Source: Gimesia alba
GTDB taxonomy: Bacteria > Planctomycetota > Planctomycetia > Planctomycetales > Planctomycetaceae
NCBI RefSeq assembly: GCF_007744675.1
Contig: NZ_CP036269.1
Span: 3,699,546 to 3,763,545 of the forward strand
Reading direction: 5' to 3'
Length of the DNA stretch: 64,000 bases
The position numbers were made by a program, and so were the translations under genes. Under the pieces are notes generated by a model. That model was not told the origin of the DNA. It ran no database searches and saw nothing but the letters and a program-made list of their open reading frames with translations. Positions 28,986 to 39,100 of the stretch are shown here, in pieces; the first letter of the stretch is position 1, and each line of letters begins with the position of its first letter.

Positions 28986-29555
28986 ATGTGGAATTGGGGT
29001 GATCGTTTAAGAGAGAAATCTCCTACAGAAGAGGAGATGTATCGTCCTCGAAACTTCTATCTGGGAATATTGATTAGTCCGATTGTAATTCTTGTAGGAC
29101 TCTATTTTTTCACGTTTCATTTTCTGGCCGATCTCCAAAGTTTTTACAAATTCAAGGACTCGGCACCCACGCCCGTGAGCCGAGTTTTGCATGTTGAACT
29201 TGTCGTGGAGGAAGGTGGAGAAGATTCGACAGAAAAGGTTGTTGTGAAATACGAGTACAAATACAAAGGAAAAATCTATACTGGCGATCGTGCTTCCATT
29301 TATCGCGGCGGTGACAATTTTGGTTCTTTTCAGCGCGATCTGTATCAGAAAGTCAAATTGTTTCAACAAAACAAAGGTGGCCAACTAGCCTGTTATGTGA
29401 ATCCGCAGAATCCTGCTGAGTCAGTGCTTGATAATTCGTTTCGCCTCAGTCGCTTTCTGGTGGTTCTGGTGTTCTCCTTAGTACCATTGGGAATGGGATT
29501 GTATATTTTTATCGGCGTCTTGATGAATAAGGCACGCTATTTTGAGTCGAAATGA
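28986..29555 (+). CDS. DUF3592-like membrane protein
   Basis: 189 residues with AAGGCGGTGG directly upstream of the ATG. One N-terminal membrane helix (LGILISPIVILVGLYFF), a soluble extracytoplasmic domain, and one C-terminal helix (FLVVLVFSLVPLGMGLYIFIG). The middle has the DUF3592 pattern: VVVKYEYKYKGKIYTGDR, a variable loop, then GGQLACYVNPQNPAESVL, where YVNPQNP(E/A)ES is characteristic. DUF3592 proteins are of unknown function and usually have this two-helix layout. Confidence 0.8.
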   Translation: MWNWGDRLREKSPTEEEMYRPRNFYLGILISPIVILVGLYFFTFHFLADLQSFYKFKDSAPTPVSRVLHVELVVEEGGEDSTEKVVVKYEYKYKGKIYTGDRASIYRGGDNFGSFQRDLYQKVKLFQQNKGGQLACYVNPQNPAESVLDNSFRLSRFLVVLVFSLVPLGMGLYIFIGVLMNKARYFESK

Positions 29556-29652
29556 TTTTCAAATCGCTTTTACGCTCCAACAAAGTATATTCTTCACACA
29601 GGCTCTGATTTTCTTGAACAATTCACTTTAAAATGCCTGATGAGTATCTACC

Positions 29653-30510
29653 TTGAATCCGATTGTCTATCACATTGCCTCGGGGCAGGCTTTCTTTACG
29701 GGAGTTGCGTTAGTCATTCTCGCGGCCCTGTTGTCGCTGCGTGAGCAACGCATGCCGCGGCGGTTGATGGTGCTCTCATTTCTGCTGGGAGTGATCGCGG
29801 TTGCGGTCTCTTCGACTCCCCTGCCTTGGTGGTTGTATGGCATGGCGGGGCTGTTAACACTGGTCTGGCTGGTGCTGCTGTTTCGAAGACGAGGACATCG
29901 GAGCGCCGCGTTTCTACTGATTGCTGTCTGGCTGGTGGCGCTATTGCTGGAGGTTCCTTATCATCTGACGCCGGGAGTGAAGCCGGTCGCATCGCGCAGT
30001 CTGACGGTGATTGGGGATTCGGTGACCGCCGGTCTAGGAGACAAAGAGAGCGAAACGTGGCCACGAATTCTGGAGCGGCTACACGGCGTTTCTGTTCAGG
30101 ACCTTTCGCATGTTGGGGACACGGTTGCCGCGGCCCGGAAGCAAGTGGCGGCGACGGAGATTGATTCCCCGCTGGTGCTACTGGAAATTGGCGGGAATGA
30201 CATACTGGGTTCGACGACGACGGCGCAGTTTGAAGCGAATCTGGATGGACTGTTATCCGAACTGACATCGCCGGGCCGTCAGCTGGTGATGTTGGAACTG
30301 CCGCTGCCACCGTTTTATCATGAGTTTGGGCGCATTCAGCGTGAACTGGCGCGGAAACATGGCGTCAAACTGGTTCCGAAGCGGGTGTTTCTGTCAATCA
30401 TCGCGGGTGGAGATGCGACGCTGGATAGTATTCATCTTTCACAGGCCGGCCATCAGAATATGGCGGAATTCGTCTGGCAAATTCTTGGCCCCGCTTATTC
30501 GTCTGAGTGA
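29653..30510 (+). CDS. SGNH/GDSL-family hydrolase, membrane anchored
   Basis: 285 residues with a TTG start at 29653; an ATG at 29752 is possible but would lose the first membrane helix. The first 105 residues hold three or four hydrophobic segments. The hydrolase domain begins with SLTVIGDSVTAGLGD (nucleophile Ser123 in block I), then LEIGGNDILG (block III Asn) and LDSIHLSQAGH (block V Asp and His), all the catalytic residues of SGNH enzymes. It probably deacylates a lipid or glycan at the membrane. It converges with the alcohol dehydrogenase gene (22 bp between stops). Confidence 0.85.
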   Translation: MNPIVYHIASGQAFFTGVALVILAALLSLREQRMPRRLMVLSFLLGVIAVAVSSTPLPWWLYGMAGLLTLVWLVLLFRRRGHRSAAFLLIAVWLVALLLEVPYHLTPGVKPVASRSLTVIGDSVTAGLGDKESETWPRILERLHGVSVQDLSHVGDTVAAARKQVAATEIDSPLVLLEIGGNDILGSTTTAQFEANLDGLLSELTSPGRQLVMLELPLPPFYHEFGRIQRELARKHGVKLVPKRVFLSIIAGGDATLDSIHLSQAGHQNMAEFVWQILGPAYSSE

Positions 30511-30532
30511 TCTTGAAGACATTATCCCTGCA

Positions 30533-31663
30533 TCATTTCCCAAACGTGACGACCTGCCGGACGGCGGCGCCGGTGGCGAGGGCGTCAAAGGCGGCGTTGA
30601 TTTCGTCGAGTTGGATCGTGCGTGAGAGCAGTTGATCGACGGGGAGCAGACCGGCTTCGTACATGGCGATGAATCGAGGCAGGTCACGGCGGGGAACGGC
30701 TGAGCCCATGTAGGAGCCTTTGATGGTGCGTTCTTCGGCGACGAGACTGACGGCGGGGATCGAGAACATTTTGATTGGATGCGGCAGGCCGATGGTGATG
30801 GTGGTGCCGCCCCGTTTGGTGGCCGCGTACGCCTGTTGCAGGACCAGTTCGTTGCCTACACTTTCGAAGGCATAATCCACGCCGTTGGTGATGTCTTTGA
30901 TCATGGTCACCGGGTCTTCTTCACCGGCGTTAATCAGATGTGTTGCTCCTGCCTGCACAGCGTGTTCGAGTTTATCGGGCAGGAGATCGACGGCGAAGAT
31001 CGTTTCGGCGCCGGCAGCGCGGGCACCCATAATGGTACTTAAGCCGACACCACCCAGACCGAAGACGGCGACGCTGGAGCCGGGTTCCACTTTCGCGGTA
31101 TTGACGACGGCCCCGACGCCGGTCATGACGGCGCAGCCAAACAGGGCCGCGGTGCTGAGAGGGAGTTGCGAATCGATCTTGATCAGCGATTCCTGGGCAA
31201 CGACCGTGTGTTCTGAAAAGGCGGCGACGCCGAGGTGGTGGTTGATTTCCTGACCGGACAGACTGCTGAAGGGACGACGGCCGGAGAGCAACGTGCCGGC
31301 GATGTTGGCCTGGGCGCCGGGTTCACATAACGCCGGACGACCGGTGGCGCAGGGCAGACAGTGACCACAGAGGGGAACGAACGAGAAGACGACGTGGTCG
31401 TCGGGTTTTAAATCGTGTACCCCGGCGCCGACTTCGCGGACAATGCCGCTGGCTTCGTGGCCCATGACCATCGGCATCACGCGGGGACGGGAGCCGTCGA
31501 TGGTCGAGAGGTCGGAGTGACACAAGCCAGCGCCCGCCATTTCAACAAGGACTTCCCCTGGCCCGGGATCGGCGAGGTTGACTTCTTCGACAACCAGCGG
31601 TTTTGACTCGGCATAGGGAGTCGGTTTTTCCATCTCATAGAGAACAGCGGCTCTGGTGAGCAT
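30533..31663 (-). CDS. zinc-dependent alcohol dehydrogenase (MDR superfamily, class III-like)
   Basis: 376 residues. Catalytic zinc ligands are Cys48 (GLCHSD) and His69-Glu70 (GHEASG). The structural-zinc Cys set is in CGHCLPCATGRPALC (Cys 99, 102, 105, 113). The NAD(P)-binding GLGGVG motif is near residue 200 (VAVFGLGGVGLSTIMGARAAGA). Substrate region MIKDITNGVDYAFESVG is like class III and related medium-chain dehydrogenases that act on alcohols, aldehydes or S-hydroxymethyl thiols. Substrate not determined. It is transcribed alone, with a repeat-bearing region upstream. Confidence 0.9.
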   Translation of the reverse strand: MLTRAAVLYEMEKPTPYAESKPLVVEEVNLADPGPGEVLVEMAGAGLCHSDLSTIDGSRPRVMPMVMGHEASGIVREVGAGVHDLKPDDHVVFSFVPLCGHCLPCATGRPALCEPGAQANIAGTLLSGRRPFSSLSGQEINHHLGVAAFSEHTVVAQESLIKIDSQLPLSTAALFGCAVMTGVGAVVNTAKVEPGSSVAVFGLGGVGLSTIMGARAAGAETIFAVDLLPDKLEHAVQAGATHLINAGEEDPVTMIKDITNGVDYAFESVGNELVLQQAYAATKRGGTTITIGLPHPIKMFSIPAVSLVAEERTIKGSYMGSAVPRRDLPRFIAMYEAGLLPVDQLLSRTIQLDEINAAFDALATGAAVRQVVTFGK

Positions 31664-31821
31664 AGTGGCATTCCTTTAACTGTGATCTGGTACCTGCTAC
31701 TTCGGCACACCATCGTGACAGATTATGATCATGATGGCAAATCCAAAATGTGAGCTGTTGTCTGAAATGAGAAATGATGATTTCCAGAAGGATGATGGAA
31801 AAATATGATTAAGGAGCGATC

Positions 31822-32003
31822 GGGTAGCACCGAATGAAATTCGGTGTTGTCGCAAGACAACGGGAGGTTTCGGAACAATCGTTCTGCTTGAGTGGCAATA
31901 TTCACTGCTCTTTTGTAAGGCCGTTTATCTATGATATGAGTGGTTGCTCTGAAACCTCCTGCTCGCTGCGCTCGGCCCGAATTGCATTCGGGCTTACCCT
32001 TTT
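31822..32003 (+). repeat. dispersed structured repeat, copy 2
   Basis: Same order of parts as copy 1: hairpins CACCGAAT/ATTCGGTG and TTGTC/GACAA, then GGGAGGTTTC. The right end reads GAAACCTCCTGCTCGCTGCG, then a CCCGAAT/ATTCGGG hairpin. The 9-mers GGAGGTTTC and GAAACCTCC are exact reverse complements, so the two ends can pair. The centre differs from copy 1 apart from TTTTGTAAG(A/G)CCG. Confidence 0.78.
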
Positions 32004-32489
32004 CTTTCTTTGTGATCACTTTGTGGATCATGAAATCCCAAACTAGTTCATTCTGTTCTGTTCCGAATATTCACCCGTTTGATCGCTTATGAAGCGTTTA
32101 TGAAGTCCTGAAATCGCTTTGTGATGTTGATAGATCGTTCTGCGAACGCGTTTGATAACGCACGAACATGCGAGGTGAATAGGGTGAACTATAGCGAGCA
32201 GCGAATTTGAGTATACTCTATGATTGTTGAGTCAAACGAATGTCGAAAACGGGTTTACCATTGTTTTCTCTGCTTGTGTTGCATTTTGAAACAATTGAGC
32301 TAACTGCTGAAAACAGAGGACGATAAATTTAGTAAGAATGTTGTGTCTCGCGCGCCCGACTTTATCTCCGCATAGCTTATTTCGTTTCGGGGTGCTGTCA
32401 AGCTGTTGATCGGGAAGTAAGTTCAGCGGCTGTGCACCGAGATTTGTTCCCTGGTTCCTGACGGTTTGAGTTGGCGCTCGTTTTCATAT

Positions 32490-32507
32490 CAGTATGCTGT
32501 TATACTG
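32490..32507. promoter_or_regulatory. possible operator of the MFS gene
   Basis: CAGTAT (32490-32495) and ATACTG (32502-32507) are inverted repeats with 6 bases between, overlapping a TATACT that could be a -10 box. It lies 48 bp before the transporter start. The half-site is short, so chance is possible. Confidence 0.3.
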
Positions 32508-32554
32508 CTGCATCAAAATTTGCTCACCGACCCTGAAGGAAAGTTGAGAGACTT

Positions 32555-34477
32555 ATGGCCAGTGTGGAACCGACCAAATCGTACGTGCGTTATCGCGTGA
32601 TTTTTGCCTGCATGCTGATGGCGATTCTGTTGTATCTGGATCGATTCTGTATTTCTTTCGCCGAGGTCTTTATTAAAGATGAGCTGGGATTGACCGATCA
32701 TCAAATTGGGATCCTGCTCGGTTCGTTTTTTGTCTCCTACGCGTTATGCCAGGTGCCCTCTGGTTGGTTTAGTGACCGCTTTGGTGCACGGAAAATGTTG
32801 ACGCTCTATATTCTCATGTGGTCGCTATTCACAGCTTTGACGGGATTTGCGACCGGATTTGTCATGCTGTTAATATTTCGATTGGGATTTGGACTGAGCC
32901 AGGCCGGCGCGTATCCCACGAGCGCCAATGTTGTCAGCAAGTGGATGCCTTTAACGGAACGCGGGTTTGCCAGCAGCATGGTCACCGTCGGCGGACGGAT
33001 TGGCGGCGCCCTGGCGCCGGTATTGACTGCGTTTTTGATTATCCTGTTTGTGCCGATGTCGGAATCCTCGGATCTCAAATCCGGGGATATTATGAATCCT
33101 CACAATCTGGCAGAGACATTTCTGGAGCGTGTAGACGAGAAGCAAGAGTTTGAAACGAAGATCTTTGAGGGACTGACATCAGAAAGTAGAAACTATCTCA
33201 ACGCGGAGGCTGTTGCCGCTAAGGCGGAGGCTGCTGCTGTAGCTGCGACTACAGCCAAGAAAGTTGCTAAGGATACGGCTGCCATAGCTGCAAATGCCAG
33301 TGGTGAGAATAAAGCTCTGGCTGAAACTGAAGCTAAGAATGCTGCCGATGCAGCGGAGTTAGCAGTGGCAGAGGCAGCTGCTGCCGCTGATGCTGAGGTT
33401 GAAGCTAAAGCTCTGGTGAAATCATTTACGAAAGCAGAGAGTTCTTTCCTGGTGAATTTGAATACGATCTTACAGAAAGAGATGCTGTATGATCCGGCAG
33501 ACTTCGAAGGGTTAACGCTCAATCAGCAGGCAGAGCAGCTGTTGAACGTGAATCCGGGTGAGATGAATCTGGAGCAGACATCCCGGCTGAATCGATTGCT
33601 GTTTGAAGCTCGCTATTATTCCGATGTACGCAAGGTGCAAGGAAAAGGCTGGCGGAAAATGATGATGACCTATGGTGTGGTCGGAATATTGATCGCGGGA
33701 ATTTTCTGGTGGATCATTCGCGATTATCCCCGCGCCCATTCCTCTTGCTCCAAAGAGGAACTGGAACTGATTGAAAAGGGCCGTCTGGATGAAGACAAAG
33801 ATCACTCAAAACAGATCGGCGGAATTCCTTTCAAGGCGATTACAAAGAATAAGAGTCTCTGGCTGCTGTCTTTGTCTCAATTCTGCACGAATGTGGGCTG
33901 GTTGTTTCTGGTGACCTGGCTGCCACGCTTCCTGGATGAGGCATATCAGGTTCCGCTGGAAGAGCGCGGAAAGATGATCACGTTCGCGCTGGCGATCGGC
34001 TGGTTGGGAACTTTGTCGGGTGGAAAAGTGACAGACTGGTTGATGAAACGCATCAGTTTGCGCTGGAGCCGCGTTCTGCCGATTGCGATCTCGCGGTTCA
34101 CGGCGATGGCCGCGTATCTGGTGTGTATGCTGGAGATCTCTCCCTGGTTCGCGGTGGTGATGTTTTCGATCGTCGCGTTTTCGACGGATTTTGGTTCACC
34201 CGCTATGTGGGCATTCAACCAGGATATTGCCGGCAAACATGTGGGGTCTGTTCTGGGATGGGGAAACATGTGGGGCAATCTGGGGGCGGCGGTGGCTCCT
34301 TCCTTAATGATCGCGGTGATTGGCGAGGAACATCACTGGAACATGGCCTTTGTGACGTGTGCGGTTGCGTTTTTGATCGCGGGAGTGGCATCGTTGTGGG
34401 TGGATCCGTCGCAGACTCTGGTTGTGGAAACGGATGAGGAAGAAGGATCGTCAGAGGATGAGGCAGAGGAGATTTAA
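32555..34477 (+). CDS. MFS transporter (anion:cation symporter type) with large Ala-rich periplasmic insertion
   Basis: 640 residues; typical family members have about 430. GGAAAGTTGAGAG lies upstream of the ATG. The MFS signature GWFSDRFGARK follows the second helix, and RLGFGLSQAGAYPTSANVV with RGFASSMVTVGGRIGGALAP fits the ACS (anion:cation symporter) group taking up organic anions such as sugar acids. Residues about 169-364 are an insertion between helices 5 and 6, in the loop facing the periplasm. It includes an Ala-rich helix (about 217-290) with a coiled-coil-like repeat and a second soluble part (KEMLYDPADFEGLTLNQQAEQ). The C terminus is acidic (EEEGSSEDEAEE). The anion transported is unknown. 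Confidence 0.85.
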   Translation: MASVEPTKSYVRYRVIFACMLMAILLYLDRFCISFAEVFIKDELGLTDHQIGILLGSFFVSYALCQVPSGWFSDRFGARKMLTLYILMWSLFTALTGFATGFVMLLIFRLGFGLSQAGAYPTSANVVSKWMPLTERGFASSMVTVGGRIGGALAPVLTAFLIILFVPMSESSDLKSGDIMNPHNLAETFLERVDEKQEFETKIFEGLTSESRNYLNAEAVAAKAEAAAVAATTAKKVAKDTAAIAANASGENKALAETEAKNAADAAELAVAEAAAAADAEVEAKALVKSFTKAESSFLVNLNTILQKEMLYDPADFEGLTLNQQAEQLLNVNPGEMNLEQTSRLNRLLFEARYYSDVRKVQGKGWRKMMMTYGVVGILIAGIFWWIIRDYPRAHSSCSKEELELIEKGRLDEDKDHSKQIGGIPFKAITKNKSLWLLSLSQFCTNVGWLFLVTWLPRFLDEAYQVPLEERGKMITFALAIGWLGTLSGGKVTDWLMKRISLRWSRVLPIAISRFTAMAAYLVCMLEISPWFAVVMFSIVAFSTDFGSPAMWAFNQDIAGKHVGSVLGWGNMWGNLGAAVAPSLMIAVIGEEHHWNMAFVTCAVAFLIAGVASLWVDPSQTLVVETDEEEGSSEDEAEEI

Positions 34478-34509
34478 AGTATTTACTTTATTGATCGCTT
34501 GAACTGCGA

Positions 34510-34555
34510 CCTCCTGTTGTCTGCGACAACTCCGAATTTCATTCGGAGCCACCCG
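34510..34555 (-). repeat. dispersed structured repeat, copy 3 (left end only)
   Basis: The reverse complement of this stretch matches the left end of copies 1 and 2: GGGTGGCTCCGAATGAAATT, hairpin partner CGGAG, then TTGTC-GCA-GACAA and AGGAGG. The first stem has CTCC/GGAG where copies 1 and 2 have CACC/GGTG, a compensatory change that keeps the pairing. Confidence 0.7.
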
Positions 34556-34590
34556 CTAGTTTTTTCTGTTCAAGAAGTCTTATGAACCAC

Positions 34591-35775
34591 TTAAAGGGAC
34601 TTCGCCCAGATCGCGCCGATATCAGAGAGTTTCAATCGCACGCTGAGAATGTACGGGGCTTTGCCTTTTTCCCAGTGGCCGTAGGTAGTGAGGATGTAAG
34701 TGCCATCGGGGAGAACTTCGACGCCAGGGTAGGCACAGTCGGCGCCTTTGGTGTTGTCTTTTAGTCTCACGTGGTACTGCCCTTCTTTTCTGTTAACGAG
34801 ATCGTCGTAGGTGCCGACCCAGGCAACCCAGTCTCCTTCGGTGGGAGCGGTGTGACCTTTGGGGGTGTTACTACGGAAGGAAATCAGCAGCCGACCACTT
34901 ATGGGATCGTATTTGCCGGTATGGCGATCTCCATTGAGCGAGCCGGGAAGATCGCGGGGGGCGGTCCAGGTTTTGCCTTCATCGTTGGAGAAGATGATTT
35001 GTGAGTTGTGACGACGGCTGTTTTCGCGGAGTAAAACGGCGAGCTGTTTGCCATCGGGAGAACGAATGATGCCGGGTTCGCAGATGTGGTAGTCGGATGA
35101 TTTGTGGATTGCCTGGGGATCAGACCAGGTTAAGCCGCCATCTGTGGAGAGACTTTTATAGAGTGTGAACGTTACCGGCGATGTCTGTTGGGAATCTTTT
35201 GAGATAAAACGTCCGTCATCATGAAACAGGGCCATGTAATGCCCTTTGCCGGTTTTGAGGGGTTCGACACAACCCATGACGACGATGCCACCCCAGTCGC
35301 CGACCTGCTTGAGTTCGCTCCAAGTCTGGCCGTCATCTTCGGTGACCGCCATACGAGTGGGATAAAGGCCGGAGAACATAATGATTCGTCTTTTGCCGCT
35401 CGCATCAATGACGCGATGCAGTGTGGGAACTTCGCGGGAGGTCGCCCAGGAAGCGGGAGTCGGCAGACGATCGCTCCAGGTTTTACCGGCGTCGTTGGAG
35501 CGTTTATAAACGATGCCCCCTTTTCCGTGCCCTTTGGGATAAACGCAGAGCATGGTTTTATTGTCTTCCAGCAGAACGGTGGTGGGATGCCCCAGGTATT
35601 GCCCCTCTTCGCGGTCGACGATGATTTGCCGGTCTGATTCATCGTTGAGGTCAACGTAGGGAATAGTGAAACCAGGTTTTTGGGGTTCCTCTGTGAAAGC
35701 AGTGTTGATCGTGAAGCTGACCGTAGCAGCGAGAAGCAGGATTCGCGTTGTCAGAGCAGGTGCTTTCAGTAACAT
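34591..35775 (-). CDS. secreted BNR-repeat sialidase-like protein
   Basis: 394 residues from the ATG at 35775, preferred for AAGGA eight bases upstream and for the signal peptide that follows (MLLKAPALTTRILLLAATVS). Asp-box motifs S-x-D-x-G-x-x-W are evident: NDAGKTWSD, EDDGQTWSE, TDGGLTWSD and NDEGKTWTA, as in six-bladed exo-alpha-sialidase propellers. Catalytic-type residues fit loosely: an early Arg region, a Glu and a Tyr, not clearly the canonical trio, so hydrolysis of sialic acid is not certain. Planctomycete sialidase-like proteins are many and varied. The gene diverges from the second DUF1553 gene. Confidence 0.83.
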   Translation of the reverse strand: MLLKAPALTTRILLLAATVSFTINTAFTEEPQKPGFTIPYVDLNDESDRQIIVDREEGQYLGHPTTVLLEDNKTMLCVYPKGHGKGGIVYKRSNDAGKTWSDRLPTPASWATSREVPTLHRVIDASGKRRIIMFSGLYPTRMAVTEDDGQTWSELKQVGDWGGIVVMGCVEPLKTGKGHYMALFHDDGRFISKDSQQTSPVTFTLYKSLSTDGGLTWSDPQAIHKSSDYHICEPGIIRSPDGKQLAVLLRENSRRHNSQIIFSNDEGKTWTAPRDLPGSLNGDRHTGKYDPISGRLLISFRSNTPKGHTAPTEGDWVAWVGTYDDLVNRKEGQYHVRLKDNTKGADCAYPGVEVLPDGTYILTTYGHWEKGKAPYILSVRLKLSDIGAIWAKSL

Positions 35776-36160
35776 GTGAGGTCCTTCGATTTCGCGTTGA
35801 CTAACTTGAGACAATGATGATTTCGCCGCCCTTCAGACTATCGAGGAATGAAAGTCACTGCAACATTTTCTGAATGATCAGGCAGTCGAAGTGGATTGTG
35901 AATGCGGGAACCTGAAAAGGGATGAAAGTATCGTGTGTCGTCGGGGGGCTGGAATTCATGGAAAAATAGGCTGAAATCGGGATGGAACGGGGCAAATCGA
36001 CGGATTGAGAAGGCTTTTTTAAATATTATATTGTTATTCCCGGTTTTTCCCGATAGGATATAAAGCATACTTGATGTATCTGGTTGTGGAACAACGAGAT
36101 ACAGTTGAGTGATCCTCAGCCGGCGCGGCTTTATCCCACCTGACTTTTATCATCGCAGAC
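35776..36160. other. 385-bp divergent intergenic region
   Basis: Promoter region for the sialidase-like gene and the DUF1549/DUF1553 gene. No convincing gene; a 76-codon frame on the minus strand has no ribosome-binding site and no recognisable product. Confidence 0.5.
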
Positions 36161-39100
36161 ATGACTATGAAAACTTTGCAAAAAGTGACCGCTGTCATCG
36201 TAATCACGAGCCTGTTCGGTTTGTTCCTTCCGGAAGTTTCAGCGAAGGAAGCACAGCCAGATCAGGCAGGGCTCGATTTCTTTGAAAAGAAAATTCGTCC
36301 GGTTCTGATTCAGCATTGTTACGAATGTCATTCCGCCGACTCCAAAAACCTCAAGGGGAGTCTGCTGCTGGATTCGAAACAGGGAACGCTCAATGGGGGA
36401 GATTCGGGAACGGCACTCGTGCCTGGAAAACCTGCCGAGAGTCTGCTGCTGGAGACAATGCGTTATGGTGAAGAGAGCTATCAGATGCCTCCCAAGGGGA
36501 AGTTGCCTGATGAAGTGATCGCGGATTTTGAAAAATGGATCGCGATGGGGGCTCCCGACCCGCGAAACGAAACAAAAAAGAAACAGGTCAAAGCCGAAAT
36601 CGATTTTGAGAAGGCACGCGCGTTCTGGTCCTTTCAACCGCCAAAGTCTCATCCGGCTCCTAAGGTCAAACAGCAGAACTGGCCTGTAAACAAGATCGAT
36701 GCCTTCGTTCTCGCAGCGCAAGAGGCGAAAGGGTTCTCCCCTGCTCCGGCTGCAAATAAGCGAACCCTCATTCGCCGTGTTTATTTTGATTTAATCGGGC
36801 TGCCTCCGACACCTCAGGAAGTGGGACAGTTTGTCAAAGACAAGTCCCCCGATGCGTATGCCCGTCTGATTGATCGCCTGCTGAAGTCGCCCCATTATGG
36901 CGAACGCTGGGGACGGCACTGGCTGGATGTCGCACGGTATGCAGAAGACAATACGAATATGGGACCGCACAACGGCCCGTATCCTCACGCGTATCGCTAT
37001 CGTGACTGGGTGATCAAAGCGCTGAATGATGATATGCCTTACGATGAATTTATTATTCGTCAGTTGGCGACGGACTTTCTACCGGAGACAGGACCGGAAG
37101 ACTACCCTGCTCTCGGTTATATGGGATTGGGGCCTTCGTACCATAAAGAAGTCGCGCTGTCACAGGTCACATTGGAAAATCGCTATGCAGATGACTGGGA
37201 AGACCGTGTGGACAGTTTGTGCCGCGGTTTGCTGGGGCTGACGATGGCGTGTGCCCGTTGTCATGATCATAAGTATGATCCTCTGACGGTTGAAGATTAT
37301 TATGGCATTGCAGGTGTGTTCGCATCAGTCAGACAGACGACGCGGCCGATTATCCCCGATGAAGAAGTCGCGAAAACGCAGCCTGCCCGGGATAAAGCGA
37401 ACAAACTCACAGAAGAAAATAAGACTCTGACTGATACGATTCGTGAGTTGAATAAGCGAAATGCACTCCTCAAACAGCAGATACAAAAGGCCGGAAAAAC
37501 CGAATTCGCGTTAATTGCACCCCGTCCCGATTTGAAGAAGCAGGCCACGATTCAGTTTCCGATTCCACCAGTAGAGCTGAAACAGAATACGTCATTAATT
37601 GCTGCATACAATAAGACGATCAAAGATAACAAAGCGAAAGTGGAAGAGATCAAGAAGGCAACTCCCGGCTTTGATCTACCCCTGGCTGATGCATTGACGG
37701 AAGAGCAAGTACGCGTGGAAGAGATTACGGAAGACCGGATGAAGATTGTTTATTATCCAGACAAGCCCCGGGATTTGAACGTGTTCATTCGCGGCAATGC
37801 CGGAAACCTCGGAAAACTGGTGCCACGTCGGTTTGTGAAGGTACTGGCCGGCGAGAATCCTGAGCCGTTCAAGAACGGCAGTGGTCGCCTGGAATTAGCA
37901 CGGAGCATAGCCAGTCGGGACAATCCGCTGACGGCACGTGTGATGGTAAATCGGGTCTGGCAGCATCATTTCGGCGAAGGTCTGGTTGATACGCCAAGTA
38001 ATTTTGGCAAGACCGGTTCCCAACCCAGTCATCCCGAACTGCTGGATGATCTGACAGTCTGGTTTATGGACGAAGGTTGGTCGCTGAAGAAGTTACATCG
38101 TTTGATTATGCTGTCGGCGACGTATCGACAGTCATCGAACGTCGTGTTGACTGATGCACAGAAGAAGCAGGATCCGAATAATCGTTTACTGTCCTACTTC
38201 AATCGGCGACGTCTGGAAGCGGAAGTCTACCGAGATGCGTTATTAGCCGCGGGAAATAATCTGGATGCCACCCAGGCGGGGCCTTCGGGGGACGTTGATG
38301 ATCCGACGTTCCATCGACGTGGGATTTATGCCAACGTTTCGCGCCATAAATTGAGTACGTTCCTGCAGTCGTATGATTTTCCTGATCCGGCGATTCATGC
38401 TGCCCGTCGTTCCAAGACAACAACGCCGTTACAGCAGTTGTTTGTCTTGAACTCTCCGTTTGTGAGACAGCAGGCACAGCAATTGGCGAATCGATTCGAG
38501 GGTGAATCATCCGAACAACGGATTGACGGCGTTTATCAACTGCTATTTTCCCGCGCTCCCACTCAGAAGGAAACGCAGATTGGCTTGCAGTTTATCGAAC
38601 GGGCTGGTTTGACAGATGAACCGCAGCCTGCGGTCGAGCAAATCCCCACGTTTGCCGGCAAACGGATTAAAGCGGATGTCAAAGAGTTAGGCGATTCTTA
38701 TTCGGTTGAGCTCTGGGTGAAAAATCAGATTCCCAATGACAAACGCATCATCACGGGATATTTCTTTTCCAGAGGGAAAGACTCCGCCGCGAAGGCCGCG
38801 GGCGACCATCTGGGGATTGCCGGCAAGTATCGACCGAATAAAGCGGGCCGCCTGTTTTTCTATAATGGGGATCAACAGCGACAGACATTGTTTGGTAATA
38901 CGGTGATCAAACCGGACACATGGAATCATGTGGTTTTCATTCGAGATCAGCAGAAAATTCAAGTGTATCTGAACGGGAACCCGAAACCGGAAATTACAGG
39001 TGAAGCAAAGCCGGGATATGAATCAGGAGTTTCTGAAGTGATCATTGCCGGTCGAAACGATAATTTCTCGAATTTCCAGGGACAGCTCGGCGCGGTGGCA

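Larger units (their letters stand above)
31664..32554. other. 891-bp intergenic region
   Basis: Contains repeat copy 2 (31822-32003) and, nearer the transporter gene, a 6-bp inverted repeat at 32490-32507. I see no coding frame in 32004-32554. Confidence 0.55.

Noticed and set aside
35838-36068. 76-codon minus-strand frame between two divergent genes
   Set aside because: No ribosome-binding site and no recognisable product; lies in a promoter region.
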